A stretch of DNA of 6,935 nucleotides from Clostridiaceae bacterium (GCA_016292705.1 JAEDHZ010000080.1:1-6935), one strand, 5' to 3'; shown: positions 1 through 6,003, numbered from the stretch's first letter. Notes: a model not told the origin generated them from the letters alone. Numbers and translations are program-made.

Positions 1-801
1 ATGTACTGTGGTGTTATGTTTGGCGTTTCCGGTGCTGTATCGGGGGTTCGAGTTATTACAACGCAACTTGTAAAATCAACATTAAAAAAGCTTCCGCAAA
101 AAGCATTGACAAAGACATTTTGGTTCCCCATTTTGAAGAAAATAGGAAATGCTTTGTGTGTGAAAGTTACAAAAGCAACAGTTACAAAAGGTGTGTCAAA
201 AGCTCTGCCGGTATTTGGCGGCGTGATATCAGGAGCAATGAACTTTGCTTCAATGATGCCAATGGCAAACAGGTTGTTAAAAACACTTGATAAAGCTTGC
301 TTTGATTACAGTGAAGCGGAATTTGATTCCGATATCGAGAAAATCGAAAATATCACCGATGAAATTGAAGTAGAGGTTGACAAAAAAGACTTTAATATTG
401 CTGACATAAAAGAAAAGGTTGCAAGTGAAGTTAAAAATGCAGGAACTAGTATTTCAGGAGCTTTCAGCAAGTTTAAAGGTGCTGTTTCGCCAAAAAAATC
501 AGAGAACAACGCAAACAACAGCGATGATAAGTTTGAAGCTGTGAAAAAATATAAAGAACTTCTTGATATGGGAGTAATTTCTCGGGAAGAATTTGATTCA
601 AAAAAAAGCGGAACTTCTGAATTTATAAAACTGATAGAAAAATATTTTCGCCGACACTTGGAGAAATCCATGTGCCGGCGCTTGCTTTTATTCAATTCCC
701 CTGAGTGCGTCAAGCTCTTTCTTGTCAAGCTTTATCTGGGAATCCTTGATAATCTTAACCTGTTTTCTGTCAATGACGAGGGGCGCTGCTTCAGGCTTTG
801 A
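1..801 (+). CDS. EcsC-family protein with C-terminal SHOCT motif, 5'-partial and probably frameshifted
   Basis: Function is not established; EcsC-family proteins are poorly characterised and SHOCT is a short helical motif thought to aid oligomerisation. Residues 1-100 match the C-terminal half of an EcsC domain: an LPQKALTKT segment near 31-39, then the SKALPVFGGVISG segment (66-78), which is the usual 'P-x-x-G-G-x-x-G' ending. Residues 104-175 are an acidic and lysine-rich linker. Residues 177-202 are a clear SHOCT motif (YKELLDMGVISREEFDSKK). The first codon is ATG, but the EcsC domain is cut, so the true start lies left of the window. After residue 202 the reading frame leaves the family pattern; the last 64 residues look like nothing and the final 37 are antisense to ricT. 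Deleting one A from the 8-A run at 600-607 gives the ending AELLNL and a stop at 626-628 (208 residues visible). The gene is more A/T-rich than its neighbours. Confidence 0.72.
   Translation: MYCGVMFGVSGAVSGVRVITTQLVKSTLKKLPQKALTKTFWFPILKKIGNALCVKVTKATVTKGVSKALPVFGGVISGAMNFASMMPMANRLLKTLDKACFDYSEAEFDSDIEKIENITDEIEVEVDKKDFNIADIKEKVASEVKNAGTSISGAFSKFKGAVSPKKSENNANNSDDKFEAVKKYKELLDMGVISREEFDSKKSGTSEFIKLIEKYFRRHLEKSMCRRLLLFNSPECVKLFLVKLYLGILDNLNLFSVNDEGRCFRL
600..628 (+). other. Frameshift at an A8 run and the restored SHOCT end
   Basis: Eight consecutive A residues (600-607) sit inside the last SHOCT codons. In the written frame the codons are TCA AAA AAA AGC; with one A fewer they become TCA AAA AAA GCG GAA CTT CTG AAT TTA TAA. 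The protein then ends ...DSKKAELLNL, the normal SHOCT finish, with TAA at 626-628. That stop lies about 20 bases before the hairpin at 649-680, which suits the shorter gene. The cause could be an assembly or sequencing error in the homopolymer, a real indel, or slippage by polymerase or ribosome at the run. The sequence alone cannot separate these. Confidence 0.75.
649..680. terminator. Probable bidirectional terminator between convergent genes
   Basis: CGCCGACAC (649-657) pairs with GTGCCGGCG (672-680) around a 14-base loop. There is one A-C mismatch on the plus strand, which becomes a G-U pair on the minus strand. The hairpin is flanked by GCTTTTATT on the right and by A/T-rich sequence (ATATTTT) on the left, so both transcripts get a modest T-rich tail. 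It lies 20 bases past the restored stop of the EcsC gene and 7 bases past the ricT stop. The U-tracts are imperfect, so strength is uncertain. Confidence 0.5.
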
Positions 802-1551
802 GTCGAGCCTGACTTTAAGTATACCTGTGAGGAGGTTGAAATCAACAACGGTTCCTCTTCCCTCAGGTGTGTCAACAACGGCGCCGTTCTTCGGTGTAAC
901 CTTCAGAAGATGCTCGTAGGCGTCCTGCTCATATTTCAGACAGCACATAAGTCTTCCGCAGGTTCCGCTGATTTTTACGGGGCTGAGAGAAAGACTCTGT
1001 TCCTTTGCCATTTTTACCGATACGGGCTGAAAGTCCCCGAGAAAGGTGTTGCAGCAGAACGGGCGGCCGCAGATTCCGAGACCGCCGACCATCTTTGATT
1101 CGTCCCTGACGCCGATTTGACGCAGTTCAATCCTCGTTCTGAAAACGGAAGCAAGGTCTTTAACAAGTTCACGGAAATCAACCCTGCCGTCAGCGGTAAA
1201 GTAGAAGAGAATTTTGTTTCTGTCGAGCGTATATTCAACATCAACAAGTTTCATTTTGAGGTCGTGCGCCTCAATTTTTTTCATGCAGATGTCAAAAGCT
1301 GCCTTTTCCTTTTCCTTGTTTTCCTCAACGGTTCTGAGGTCTTTTTCGGTTGCCGCTCTGATAACGGGCTTGAGCTCGCCGTTTATTTCATCATCGGGAA
1401 CATCTCTGTCTGAAAATGTTACCTCTCCGCATTCAAGTCCTCTGGCGGTTTCAACAATAACCTTGTCCTTCGGTTTGAGTTCGAGACCGTTCGGATCAAA
1501 GTAATATACTTTTCCGACACTCTTGAACCGGACGCCGGTGACTTTTATCAT
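688..1551 (-). CDS. ricT: RicT (YaaT), PSP1-domain regulator of RNase Y
   Basis: In Bacillus subtilis RicT joins RicA (YmcA) and RicF (YlbF) in the Y-complex, an Fe-S protein complex that directs RNase Y cleavage of mRNAs and supports sporulation, competence and biofilm formation. The 287-residue product matches this family along nearly its whole length: the opening GVRFK...GKVYYFDPNG, the central FYFTADGRVDFRELVKDLAS and RTRIELRQIGVRDE. The cysteine motifs are CGRPFCC (Cys161, 166, 167) and CGRLMCC (Cys198, 203, 204), the expected cluster ligands. The length is close to the Bacillus protein, with a short charged C-terminal extension. The ATG at 1551 is preceded by AGGAGAAAGGA. The gene follows holB by 92 bases, the usual Firmicutes order, and is probably co-transcribed with it. 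Identification is firm; the cellular role in this organism is inferred from B. subtilis. Confidence 0.95.
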   Translation of the reverse strand: MIKVTGVRFKSVGKVYYFDPNGLELKPKDKVIVETARGLECGEVTFSDRDVPDDEINGELKPVIRAATEKDLRTVEENKEKEKAAFDICMKKIEAHDLKMKLVDVEYTLDRNKILFYFTADGRVDFRELVKDLASVFRTRIELRQIGVRDESKMVGGLGICGRPFCCNTFLGDFQPVSVKMAKEQSLSLSPVKISGTCGRLMCCLKYEQDAYEHLLKVTPKNGAVVDTPEGRGTVVDFNLLTGILKVRLDSKPEAAPLVIDRKQVKIIKDSQIKLDKKELDALRGIE

Positions 1552-1561
1552 AATGATTCAT

Positions 1562-1598
1562 TCCTTTCTCCTCGTCTGCGGAACGCTTCCGGAAGACG
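1562..1598 (-). promoter_or_regulatory. ricT Shine-Dalgarno with an adjacent mRNA hairpin
   Basis: On the minus strand the ricT ribosome binding site reads AGGAGAAAGGA (1562-1572), leaving 10 bases to the ATG. Directly 5' of it is a hairpin: CGTCT (1594-1598 side) pairs with AGACG (1573-1577 side), and inside it CGGAA pairs with TTCCG around a 3-base loop, with a small internal bulge. It has no T-tract, so it is not a terminator. It could protect the mRNA end after processing or tune ricT translation. Confidence 0.5.
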
Positions 1599-1643
1599 AT
1601 TTGCATTTGCTTTGCCTTCTATGGCATTTTGCACAATGGTTTT

Positions 1644-2513
1644 TTATGAGTTTTTGATTCGGTGGAAGCCGGCGCAAAGGCGAGTTACGGTCAGATTGTG
1701 GTTTGCAGACCTTGAAACAGCGTCAATGAGCTTTTCGGTTTCCTCAATGAGGGCAAGGAGCTTTTCTCTGGTGAAGCTTTGGCGCAGCTTGTTCACTTGC
1801 TCGGTGCATGAGGTGAGGGGGTCTTTTTCCACAAGAGCGTCCCGGAAAATATAAATCAAAAACGGCAAAACAGCTTTAAAAAGCTCCTTGTCTTTCATAA
1901 AGACAGATGTTTCCTTTAAAAAATCAAATTCACTCTTGCCACACAGCAAATCAGCGAGCTTTGCGGCGAGTTCCAATGCCTGAGCTTTGTTTTCACCGTC
2001 AGTTGTGAAATCCTCCTCCTGCGAAAGCAGAAAGGGAAAAGAACGGGAGGTTATTGTTTCAAGCAGAGCCGTTCTTGAGGGGCAGGTGAGTATGAAACAG
2101 ACATGAGCTGCAGGCTCTTCAAATATTTTCAGCAGAGCGTTTTGCGCCTGCGGATTCATAAGCTGGGCTTCACGGATGATGAAAACGCTTTTTTCGCCGT
2201 CGTTGGGCAAAAGCTGCGCCTTTTCCTTTACGGTGCGGATATCATCCACCTTGATGGCGCTTGCACCGTCGTCTTTTTGAAAAATATAAATGTCAGGATG
2301 GTTTCCGCTTTCGGCTTTCCTGCATGCCCTGCATATTCCGCAAGGCTTGACATCACCGGTGCAGACAAGTGCACGGGCAATTTCCTTTGCTGCCGCAAGG
2401 CGTGTTTCGTCCTTTGAACCTTCAAGAACGGCGGCGTGCGGAAATGTTTTGCTCATTATGCTGTGAAAAATCTCATTTTTACAGCGTTCATCAAAATCAA
2501 TATCCTCAAACAC
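1644..2513 (-). CDS. holB: DNA polymerase III subunit delta-prime
   Basis: Delta-prime is a component of the clamp loader that opens and loads the beta sliding clamp at replication forks. The 289-residue product has the AAA+ clamp-loader pattern. Residues 25-38 (PHAAVLEGSKDETR) sit where the P-loop would be but lack the GKT, as is typical of delta-prime. A four-cysteine zinc site follows (Cys51, 58, 61, 64; CGICRAC), then the conserved LMNPQAQNALLKIFEEP (118-134). The usual SRC motif reads SRS here (156-158), so the cysteine is missing. The frame is open to 2558, but the GTG at 2513 has AAGGAG eight bases upstream and starts the protein at the normal family position; the GTG at 2558 has no such site. 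A separate promoter lies at 2588-2616. ricT follows in the same direction. The neighbours tmk and yaaQ, common next to this pair, are not in the window. Confidence 0.92.
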   Translation of the reverse strand: MFEDIDFDERCKNEIFHSIMSKTFPHAAVLEGSKDETRLAAAKEIARALVCTGDVKPCGICRACRKAESGNHPDIYIFQKDDGASAIKVDDIRTVKEKAQLLPNDGEKSVFIIREAQLMNPQAQNALLKIFEEPAAHVCFILTCPSRTALLETITSRSFPFLLSQEEDFTTDGENKAQALELAAKLADLLCGKSEFDFLKETSVFMKDKELFKAVLPFLIYIFRDALVEKDPLTSCTEQVNKLRQSFTREKLLALIEETEKLIDAVSRSANHNLTVTRLCAGFHRIKNS

Positions 2514-2521
2514 AACCTGTT

Positions 2522-2527
2522 CTCCTT
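2522..2527 (-). promoter_or_regulatory. Ribosome binding site that sets the holB start
   Basis: AAGGAG on the minus strand lies 8 bases before the GTG at 2511-2513. The longer frame, beginning with GTG at 2556-2558, is preceded by CAAAGTAATGCC, which has no Shine-Dalgarno match. This is the main reason for choosing the shorter holB start. Confidence 0.75.
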
Positions 2528-2587
2528 CGTTCGGCAGAAAGCTGCCCGGATTATGCACGGCATTACTTTGATTGCCGGCAACGACAT

Positions 2588-2616
2588 ATTATACTATAAA
2601 ATCGGGAAAATGACAA
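2588..2616 (-). promoter_or_regulatory. Sigma-A type promoter for holB-ricT
   Basis: On the minus strand the -35 box is TTGTCA (2611-2616) and the -10 box is TATAAT (2588-2593), with a 17-base spacer. Transcription should begin near 2581, giving a leader of about 68 bases before the GTG at 2513. A 10-base palindrome, TTGCCGGCAA (2572-2581), sits at the predicted start and could be an operator or chance. The -35 box lies only 11 bases past the GH89 stop codon. Confidence 0.75.
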
Positions 2617-2627
2617 TAGCTTTCACT

Positions 2628-5246
2628 TCAATATTCCGCCGAGTCAACGCAGCAGGATGAAAAAATCCTTTTTGCTGCCTTTTCAAGGTCAGTTTCCTTT
2701 GCAATATACGGATAATTGTTGTTCTGCCATACCCAGTTTATTTCAGAATCGAAGTAATCTGGCTCTTTTGCATTCTGTCCCTTGAGCCGCTGAGTCATCA
2801 CCTTTATCCAGCTTTCCCAACGCTTCAGGTAGAAATCACCCGTGAGACCTGCCCACTGTTTGTTGGAATAATCACGAAGCTTTCCGTCCTCCGCAATCTG
2901 GCGTGAGCCGCCCCAGGTAGTGATTTGCGCACGGGCATTGAATTCAAAAATCTTCCTTGTGAAGTCATCGAACGGCGAAGCGAGGTCTTTTGCCTTTTTG
3001 AGCCAGCTTCCGAGCATGAATTCACTTTCGGCCGAGAGCACTTCGTCAGTGAACGAACCGAGCTTCAAAAATTTGTCTGACCATTTCATGAAGCCGATGA
3101 GATCTCTTTCATTGAAGGCACGGGCAAGGTTTTTCTGATATTCCTGCGCAGTGTTCGCAAGGAGCTGTTTGAGAAGGTCAACTGCGTCAAAACGATAGCC
3201 CTCACTGTTTTTGCAGCTCTCATATTCGCCGAGGAAAAGCTTTACGGCGTCTTCAAAGGTCTTTTTGTCATAGGCGACAATCCCGTTGCCCCAGGTTGAA
3301 GGAGACTTGACATTGAGTGCCGGGCGTGCGTTGAGAACCGATTCCGGTGCGCCTTCTCCGTGTTCGTTGAGACGAGGGTTGTAAACTGTTTCGTTGAGAA
3401 GTTTTAACGCTTCAAACATATTGTTGCTGCAGCTGCCGTATCTTCTTTCGGCGTAGGCGTGAAGCCATTTTTCCAGGTCTATAGGTTCAACTTTTTCCTT
3501 GTCTGTCCACGCAGTTTCAAAGAAAAGGTCAAAAATAATCGGATTTGAATGGGTCGCTTCCGGTGTTACGCCGATACCTGCCATGTGTTTTGCCTTGTTT
3601 GCGGCCCGTGCAATTTCGGTTGCGATTGTTTCAAGGTGTCCGTGCAGTCCCATCCTTCCGCCGAAGTTGTTCAGCATACAGAATACCCATGGGGAGTTCA
3701 TGAATTCACTGCCGAGGAAGTTTTCCCAACGGGGCCTTTTTTCGGCATATAGGTCAAGGATGAGAGTGTGTTCCTTTCTGTCTTCAACACCCTCAAGCAG
3801 TTGTTTTGAAGGATTCTCACCCCAGGATTGAATAATCCAGACACCGTCACTGCGATTCTTGAGTATACCGTCAAGCAGGTATTTGCTGACATTTTTGATG
3901 TTAAGCCTTCCGCTTTTTCCACCCTCGTGGAACGGGTCTGTTGCAAAAAATTCGGATATATCTCCGTAAACCTCTTTCTGGCTTTCATAGAAAAGTACGG
4001 CAATTCGCAGATATGAAGCGGTATCCGTCTTGAGCATTGCTGGTCTTTCTGCACCGTTCCAGAGCCCTTGCGGAATAACTGCTGCGTCGGGAGCATATTT
4101 TTTGATGTCCGGGGGAACCATTCCTGAATATCCCTGAAAAACCGGCTTCATACCCATCTTGCGCATAAAGAGGTGGTTGCGCCGTGCAAGATCGGTGCGT
4201 GTTTTAAAGTAATTAGGATGCAACGGCGCACCGGTGCCGTAAAGGTTAGCCATGCAGAACCATGCGTAGTATGCCGGACCCGGCAAAAAGGCAATTGCCT
4301 CTTGCAGCGGATAGCCGAGCTTGAGCAAAAATCTGCGCCAGACCTCCTCAATTGCAGTGATGTCAAGGAAAACATTTACTCCCTGGAGGGCAAAGTAATC
4401 AAGCTCCTTTTGCCACTGTTCCTCGCCACAGAATGCCATGGTATAGGAAAGCGAACAGTAGTTGTTGGCATATCTGATTCTGAACGGAGTTGTGAGCCTT
4501 TTCTTTTTGCCGATCTTCGGAACAGGTGAAGGCATGGCAGTGCTGTTTCCGACCTGTGAAATATTTATGCCGCAGTAATTTTTGTAGTAATAGTTGAGTC
4601 CTGCGGCGGCAGAGGAACCGCTGTTTGCTTTTATCAGGATTTTTCCGTCTGCAGTGTCGGAAAGCTCAAAAAACTCCTCGTTTGAATTTTCGATTGAAAA
4701 ACGGAAGATCTTTTTGTTTTCTGCGCCGATTGTTCTTTCAACCAAAGCAAGCAGTTCTTGTTCGGTGTCCTCTTTTGTAATCTCAATATTGTATGGGCTG
4801 TTTTCAAAGCTTTCAGGATAAATGACTTCGGCTTTTTCAACCGATTTGCCACTTTCCTTTCCAAAAAGCTCAATATTTCTGACTGTTGCGTATGATGTGT
4901 TGCGGCTGTATTTGAAGAGCAAGCGCAGCACACACGCCTCAAAGGCGCAGTCAAATTCATAATGTCCGTCACAGTTTTTTTCGTCCTTCTGCGCCAGAAC
5001 TTCGGTGAAGTTCACCTCGTCCGAACTTGCAAACACTGAGAAAAGACAGATGTCTTCCTTGGGGAAGTCAAGAACAACACGGGAAATATCAAACATCTTG
5101 CCCAACCTGATGTCAACATAGCAGGGAAATTGACCGCCGACCCATTTTGTGCGCCTGTTTGAGTCGAAGAGCTTATAGGCGGTCTCGCCGTTCTCCTTTG
5201 CAAAAATCATATCGCTTGAAATTTCAATTTTCTTACACATTTCCAT
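2628..5246 (-). CDS. GH89 alpha-N-acetylglucosaminidase with N-terminal F5/8 type C domain
   Basis: GH89 enzymes release terminal alpha-linked GlcNAc, for example from gastric-type mucin glycans or heparan sulfate fragments. Using the start at 5246 (872 residues), residues 8-129 form a discoidin/CBM32-like domain (KLFDSNRRTKWVGG; closing VRNIELFG). About 138-243 is the NAGLU N-terminal domain (YYYKNYCGINISQ). The catalytic barrel follows, with YANNYCSLSYT (259-269), LPGPAYYAWFCMANLYG (321-337) and MLNNFGGRMGLHG (524-536). Expected catalytic glutamates are Glu441 in DPFHEGG and Glu563 in GVTPEATHSN, by comparison with human Glu316 and Glu446. The C-terminal helical domain runs to the end (LGSWL, DYSNKQWAGL). 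The common GQE motif reads AIE here. The frame is open to 5402, but those codons hold a promoter, use codons such as AGA, AGG, ATA and TTA, and lack an RBS at the ATG. The start at 5246 has only a weak GGA; ATG 5240 and TTG 5339 (behind AAGGAAG) are alternatives. No signal peptide results, so it is probably cytoplasmic. Confidence 0.88.
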   Translation of the reverse strand: MEMCKKIEISSDMIFAKENGETAYKLFDSNRRTKWVGGQFPCYVDIRLGKMFDISRVVLDFPKEDICLFSVFASSDEVNFTEVLAQKDEKNCDGHYEFDCAFEACVLRLLFKYSRNTSYATVRNIELFGKESGKSVEKAEVIYPESFENSPYNIEITKEDTEQELLALVERTIGAENKKIFRFSIENSNEEFFELSDTADGKILIKANSGSSAAAGLNYYYKNYCGINISQVGNSTAMPSPVPKIGKKKRLTTPFRIRYANNYCSLSYTMAFCGEEQWQKELDYFALQGVNVFLDITAIEEVWRRFLLKLGYPLQEAIAFLPGPAYYAWFCMANLYGTGAPLHPNYFKTRTDLARRNHLFMRKMGMKPVFQGYSGMVPPDIKKYAPDAAVIPQGLWNGAERPAMLKTDTASYLRIAVLFYESQKEVYGDISEFFATDPFHEGGKSGRLNIKNVSKYLLDGILKNRSDGVWIIQSWGENPSKQLLEGVEDRKEHTLILDLYAEKRPRWENFLGSEFMNSPWVFCMLNNFGGRMGLHGHLETIATEIARAANKAKHMAGIGVTPEATHSNPIIFDLFFETAWTDKEKVEPIDLEKWLHAYAERRYGSCSNNMFEALKLLNETVYNPRLNEHGEGAPESVLNARPALNVKSPSTWGNGIVAYDKKTFEDAVKLFLGEYESCKNSEGYRFDAVDLLKQLLANTAQEYQKNLARAFNERDLIGFMKWSDKFLKLGSFTDEVLSAESEFMLGSWLKKAKDLASPFDDFTRKIFEFNARAQITTWGGSRQIAEDGKLRDYSNKQWAGLTGDFYLKRWESWIKVMTQRLKGQNAKEPDYFDSEINWVWQNNNYPYIAKETDLEKAAKRIFSSCCVDSAEY

Positions 5247-5277
5247 CAGTCCAATCAGAATTGAATCAATCGCTGAT

Positions 5278-5306
5278 ATTCTATATAAAAACAGTCTAAT
5301 AGTCAA
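5278..5306 (-). promoter_or_regulatory. Probable promoter of the GH89 gene
   Basis: On the minus strand the -35 box TTGACT (5301-5306) and -10 box TAGAAT (5278-5283) are 17 bases apart. The predicted start near 5271 leaves a leader of about 25 bases before the ATG at 5246. The motif lies inside the open frame that continues to 5402, which argues that the upstream codons are not translated. The region is A/T-rich, so a chance match is possible. Confidence 0.6.
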
Positions 5307-5388
5307 GACGCAGATGAATAAAAAGAGAAGTTGTTCCAATTTCTTCCTTTTCAGGGGCAAAAAAGTCGAAAAAAGCGGAAAAAAGGTC

Positions 5389-5416
5389 TTGATATTTTGC
5401 ATTTTTATGATACAAT
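5389..5416 (+). promoter_or_regulatory. Promoter of the ferredoxin gene
   Basis: The -35 box is TTGATA (5389-5394) and the -10 box is TACAAT (5411-5416), with a 16-base spacer. TGA directly before the -10 box makes it an extended -10 promoter. The start of transcription should be near 5423. It overlaps the most upstream ATG (5400-5402) of the divergent GH89 frame. Confidence 0.7.
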
Positions 5417-5428
5417 GTTAAACACACG

Positions 5429-5457
5429 GGGAAAGGAAGGCTCGCCTTTTTGTTCCC
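5429..5457 (+). promoter_or_regulatory. Hairpin in the ferredoxin mRNA leader
   Basis: GGGAA (5429-5433) pairs with TTCCC (5453-5457). After an A-G mismatch the stem continues through GGAA against TTTT, with two G-U pairs, and then GG against CC around a CTCG loop. It begins a few bases after the predicted transcription start and ends about 10 bases before the ribosome binding site. It is probably a 5' mRNA-stabilising element. The inner AAGG-CTCG-CCTTTTT part also resembles a very short terminator. Confidence 0.4.
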
Positions 5458-5466
5458 TGATGAAAT

Positions 5467-5473
5467 AAGGAGG
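5467..5473 (+). promoter_or_regulatory. Strong ribosome binding site of the ferredoxin gene
   Basis: AAGGAGG lies 8 bases before the ATG at 5482, a near-perfect match to the 16S rRNA tail at ideal spacing. It confirms that the short ferredoxin frame is a real gene and suggests high expression. Confidence 0.85.
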
Positions 5474-5481
5474 TAAGAGCA

Positions 5482-5652
5482 ATGGCATATGTAATTAGCG
5501 GTGACTGCATTTCCTGCGGCGCATGTGCAGACGGTTGCCCCGTTGGCGCAATCAGCGAAGGCGACGGAAAGTATGTTGTTGATGCCGATTCCTGCATTGA
5601 ATGCGGCGCATGTGCAGACGGCTGCCCCGTTGAAGCAATCAGCGAAGGCTGA
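5482..5652 (+). CDS. Clostridial-type 2[4Fe-4S] ferredoxin
   Basis: This small soluble cytoplasmic electron carrier serves anaerobic enzymes such as pyruvate:ferredoxin oxidoreductase, hydrogenases and Rnf-type complexes; which partner is used here cannot be told. The product has 56 residues, starting MAYVISGDC, close to the 55-residue Clostridium pasteurianum protein. Two CxxCxxCxxxCP motifs are intact: Cys9, 12, 15, 19 and Cys38, 41, 44, 48. In the usual fold the fourth cysteine of each motif serves the other cluster. The gene stands alone, with its own extended -10 promoter, a perfect ribosome binding site and a strong terminator, and is divergent from the GH89 gene. The two motif halves are almost identical even in DNA, which is unusual. 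It is shorter than many gene-calling cut-offs and easily missed. Confidence 0.97.
   Translation: MAYVISGDCISCGACADGCPVGAISEGDGKYVVDADSCIECGACADGCPVEAISEG
5515..5649 (+). repeat. Near-identical internal duplication within the ferredoxin gene
   Basis: The 48 bases at 5515-5562 (Cys12 to Gly27) and at 5602-5649 (Cys41 to Gly56) match at 45 of 48 positions by direct comparison. One difference is silent (GGT/GGC) and two adjacent differences change Gly22 to Glu51. The family arose by an ancient duplication, but such DNA-level identity suggests recent gene conversion or strong codon constraint. Confidence 0.85.
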
Positions 5653-5672
5653 TTTTCTTAATTGAACAATGG

Positions 5673-5707
5673 ATATCCGGGAGAGGGCATTGCTTTCTTC
5701 CGGATAT
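5673..5707 (+). terminator. Intrinsic terminator of the ferredoxin gene
   Basis: ATATCCGG (5673-5680) pairs with CCGGATAT (5700-5707). The stem continues inward with GAGAGGG against CTTTCTT, using three G-U pairs, around a CATTG loop, giving about 15 pairs. A T-rich tail (TTATATTTCT) follows. It starts 20 bases after the ferredoxin stop. Confidence 0.85.
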
Positions 5708-5883
5708 TTATATTTCTCCCGAAAAAACTGATGAGAAGGAATCGAGTCAACTTGCTATACGCTTGGTGCCGGTTTTTCCGGTTTTGCTGTTTTCGTTACC
5801 GATGTCTTTGCCGGGATTAATGGGTTTCCGTGGTGTCATCACATTAATTTCTGCAGCAACGAAAGAATCCGGAAGAATAAAAA

Positions 5884-5912
5884 ACTGACTCCGCTTGAAA
5901 AACGAAGTCAGT
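5884..5912 (-). terminator. Intrinsic terminator downstream of the PI-PLC gene
   Basis: On the minus strand ACTGACTTCG (5903-5912) pairs with CGGAGTCAGT (5884-5893), giving ten pairs with one G-U, around a nine-base loop. A run of Ts follows directly (5883 down to 5879). On the plus strand the G-U pair becomes a mismatch and there is no T-tract, so it acts leftward. It lies about 97 bases past the PI-PLC stop. Confidence 0.8.
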
Positions 5913-5966
5913 GTGTCGCCTAATAGGTAATATTCGAATTGCAGATGGTGGTTTCTTCTGTTTGCA

Positions 5967-6003
5967 CAAATCGGGGTACTTTATTTCGGACACCCCCGGT
6001 TTG
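5967..6003. repeat. Imperfect inverted repeat next to the PI-PLC stop
   Basis: CAAATCGGGGT (5967-5977) pairs with ACCCCCGGTTTG (5992-6003), about 11 pairs with one bulged C and one T-G pair, around a 14-base loop. Neither side is followed by a T-run, so it is not a classical terminator. It would form a stem in the 3' untranslated part of the PI-PLC mRNA, ahead of the true terminator. Confidence 0.5.

Noticed and set aside
306..728. Minus-strand frame of 140 codons opposite the EcsC gene
   Set aside because: It is serine/phenylalanine-rich antisense translation of a lysine/glutamate-rich linker and SHOCT region, and it crosses the convergent terminator.
2514..2558. Longer holB start at GTG 2558
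   Set aside because: No Shine-Dalgarno precedes it, the extra 15 residues are not part of the clamp-loader fold, and AAGGAG eight bases before GTG 2513 fits better.
4173..4529. Plus-strand frame of 118 codons opposite the GH89 gene
   Set aside because: It lies fully antisense to a strongly supported GH89 catalytic domain, has no family features and no ribosome binding site; it is a shadow frame.
5731..5820. Small plus-strand frame of 29 codons after the ferredoxin terminator
   Set aside because: It is arginine/cysteine-rich, has no ribosome binding site and overlaps other open frames; not supportable as a gene.
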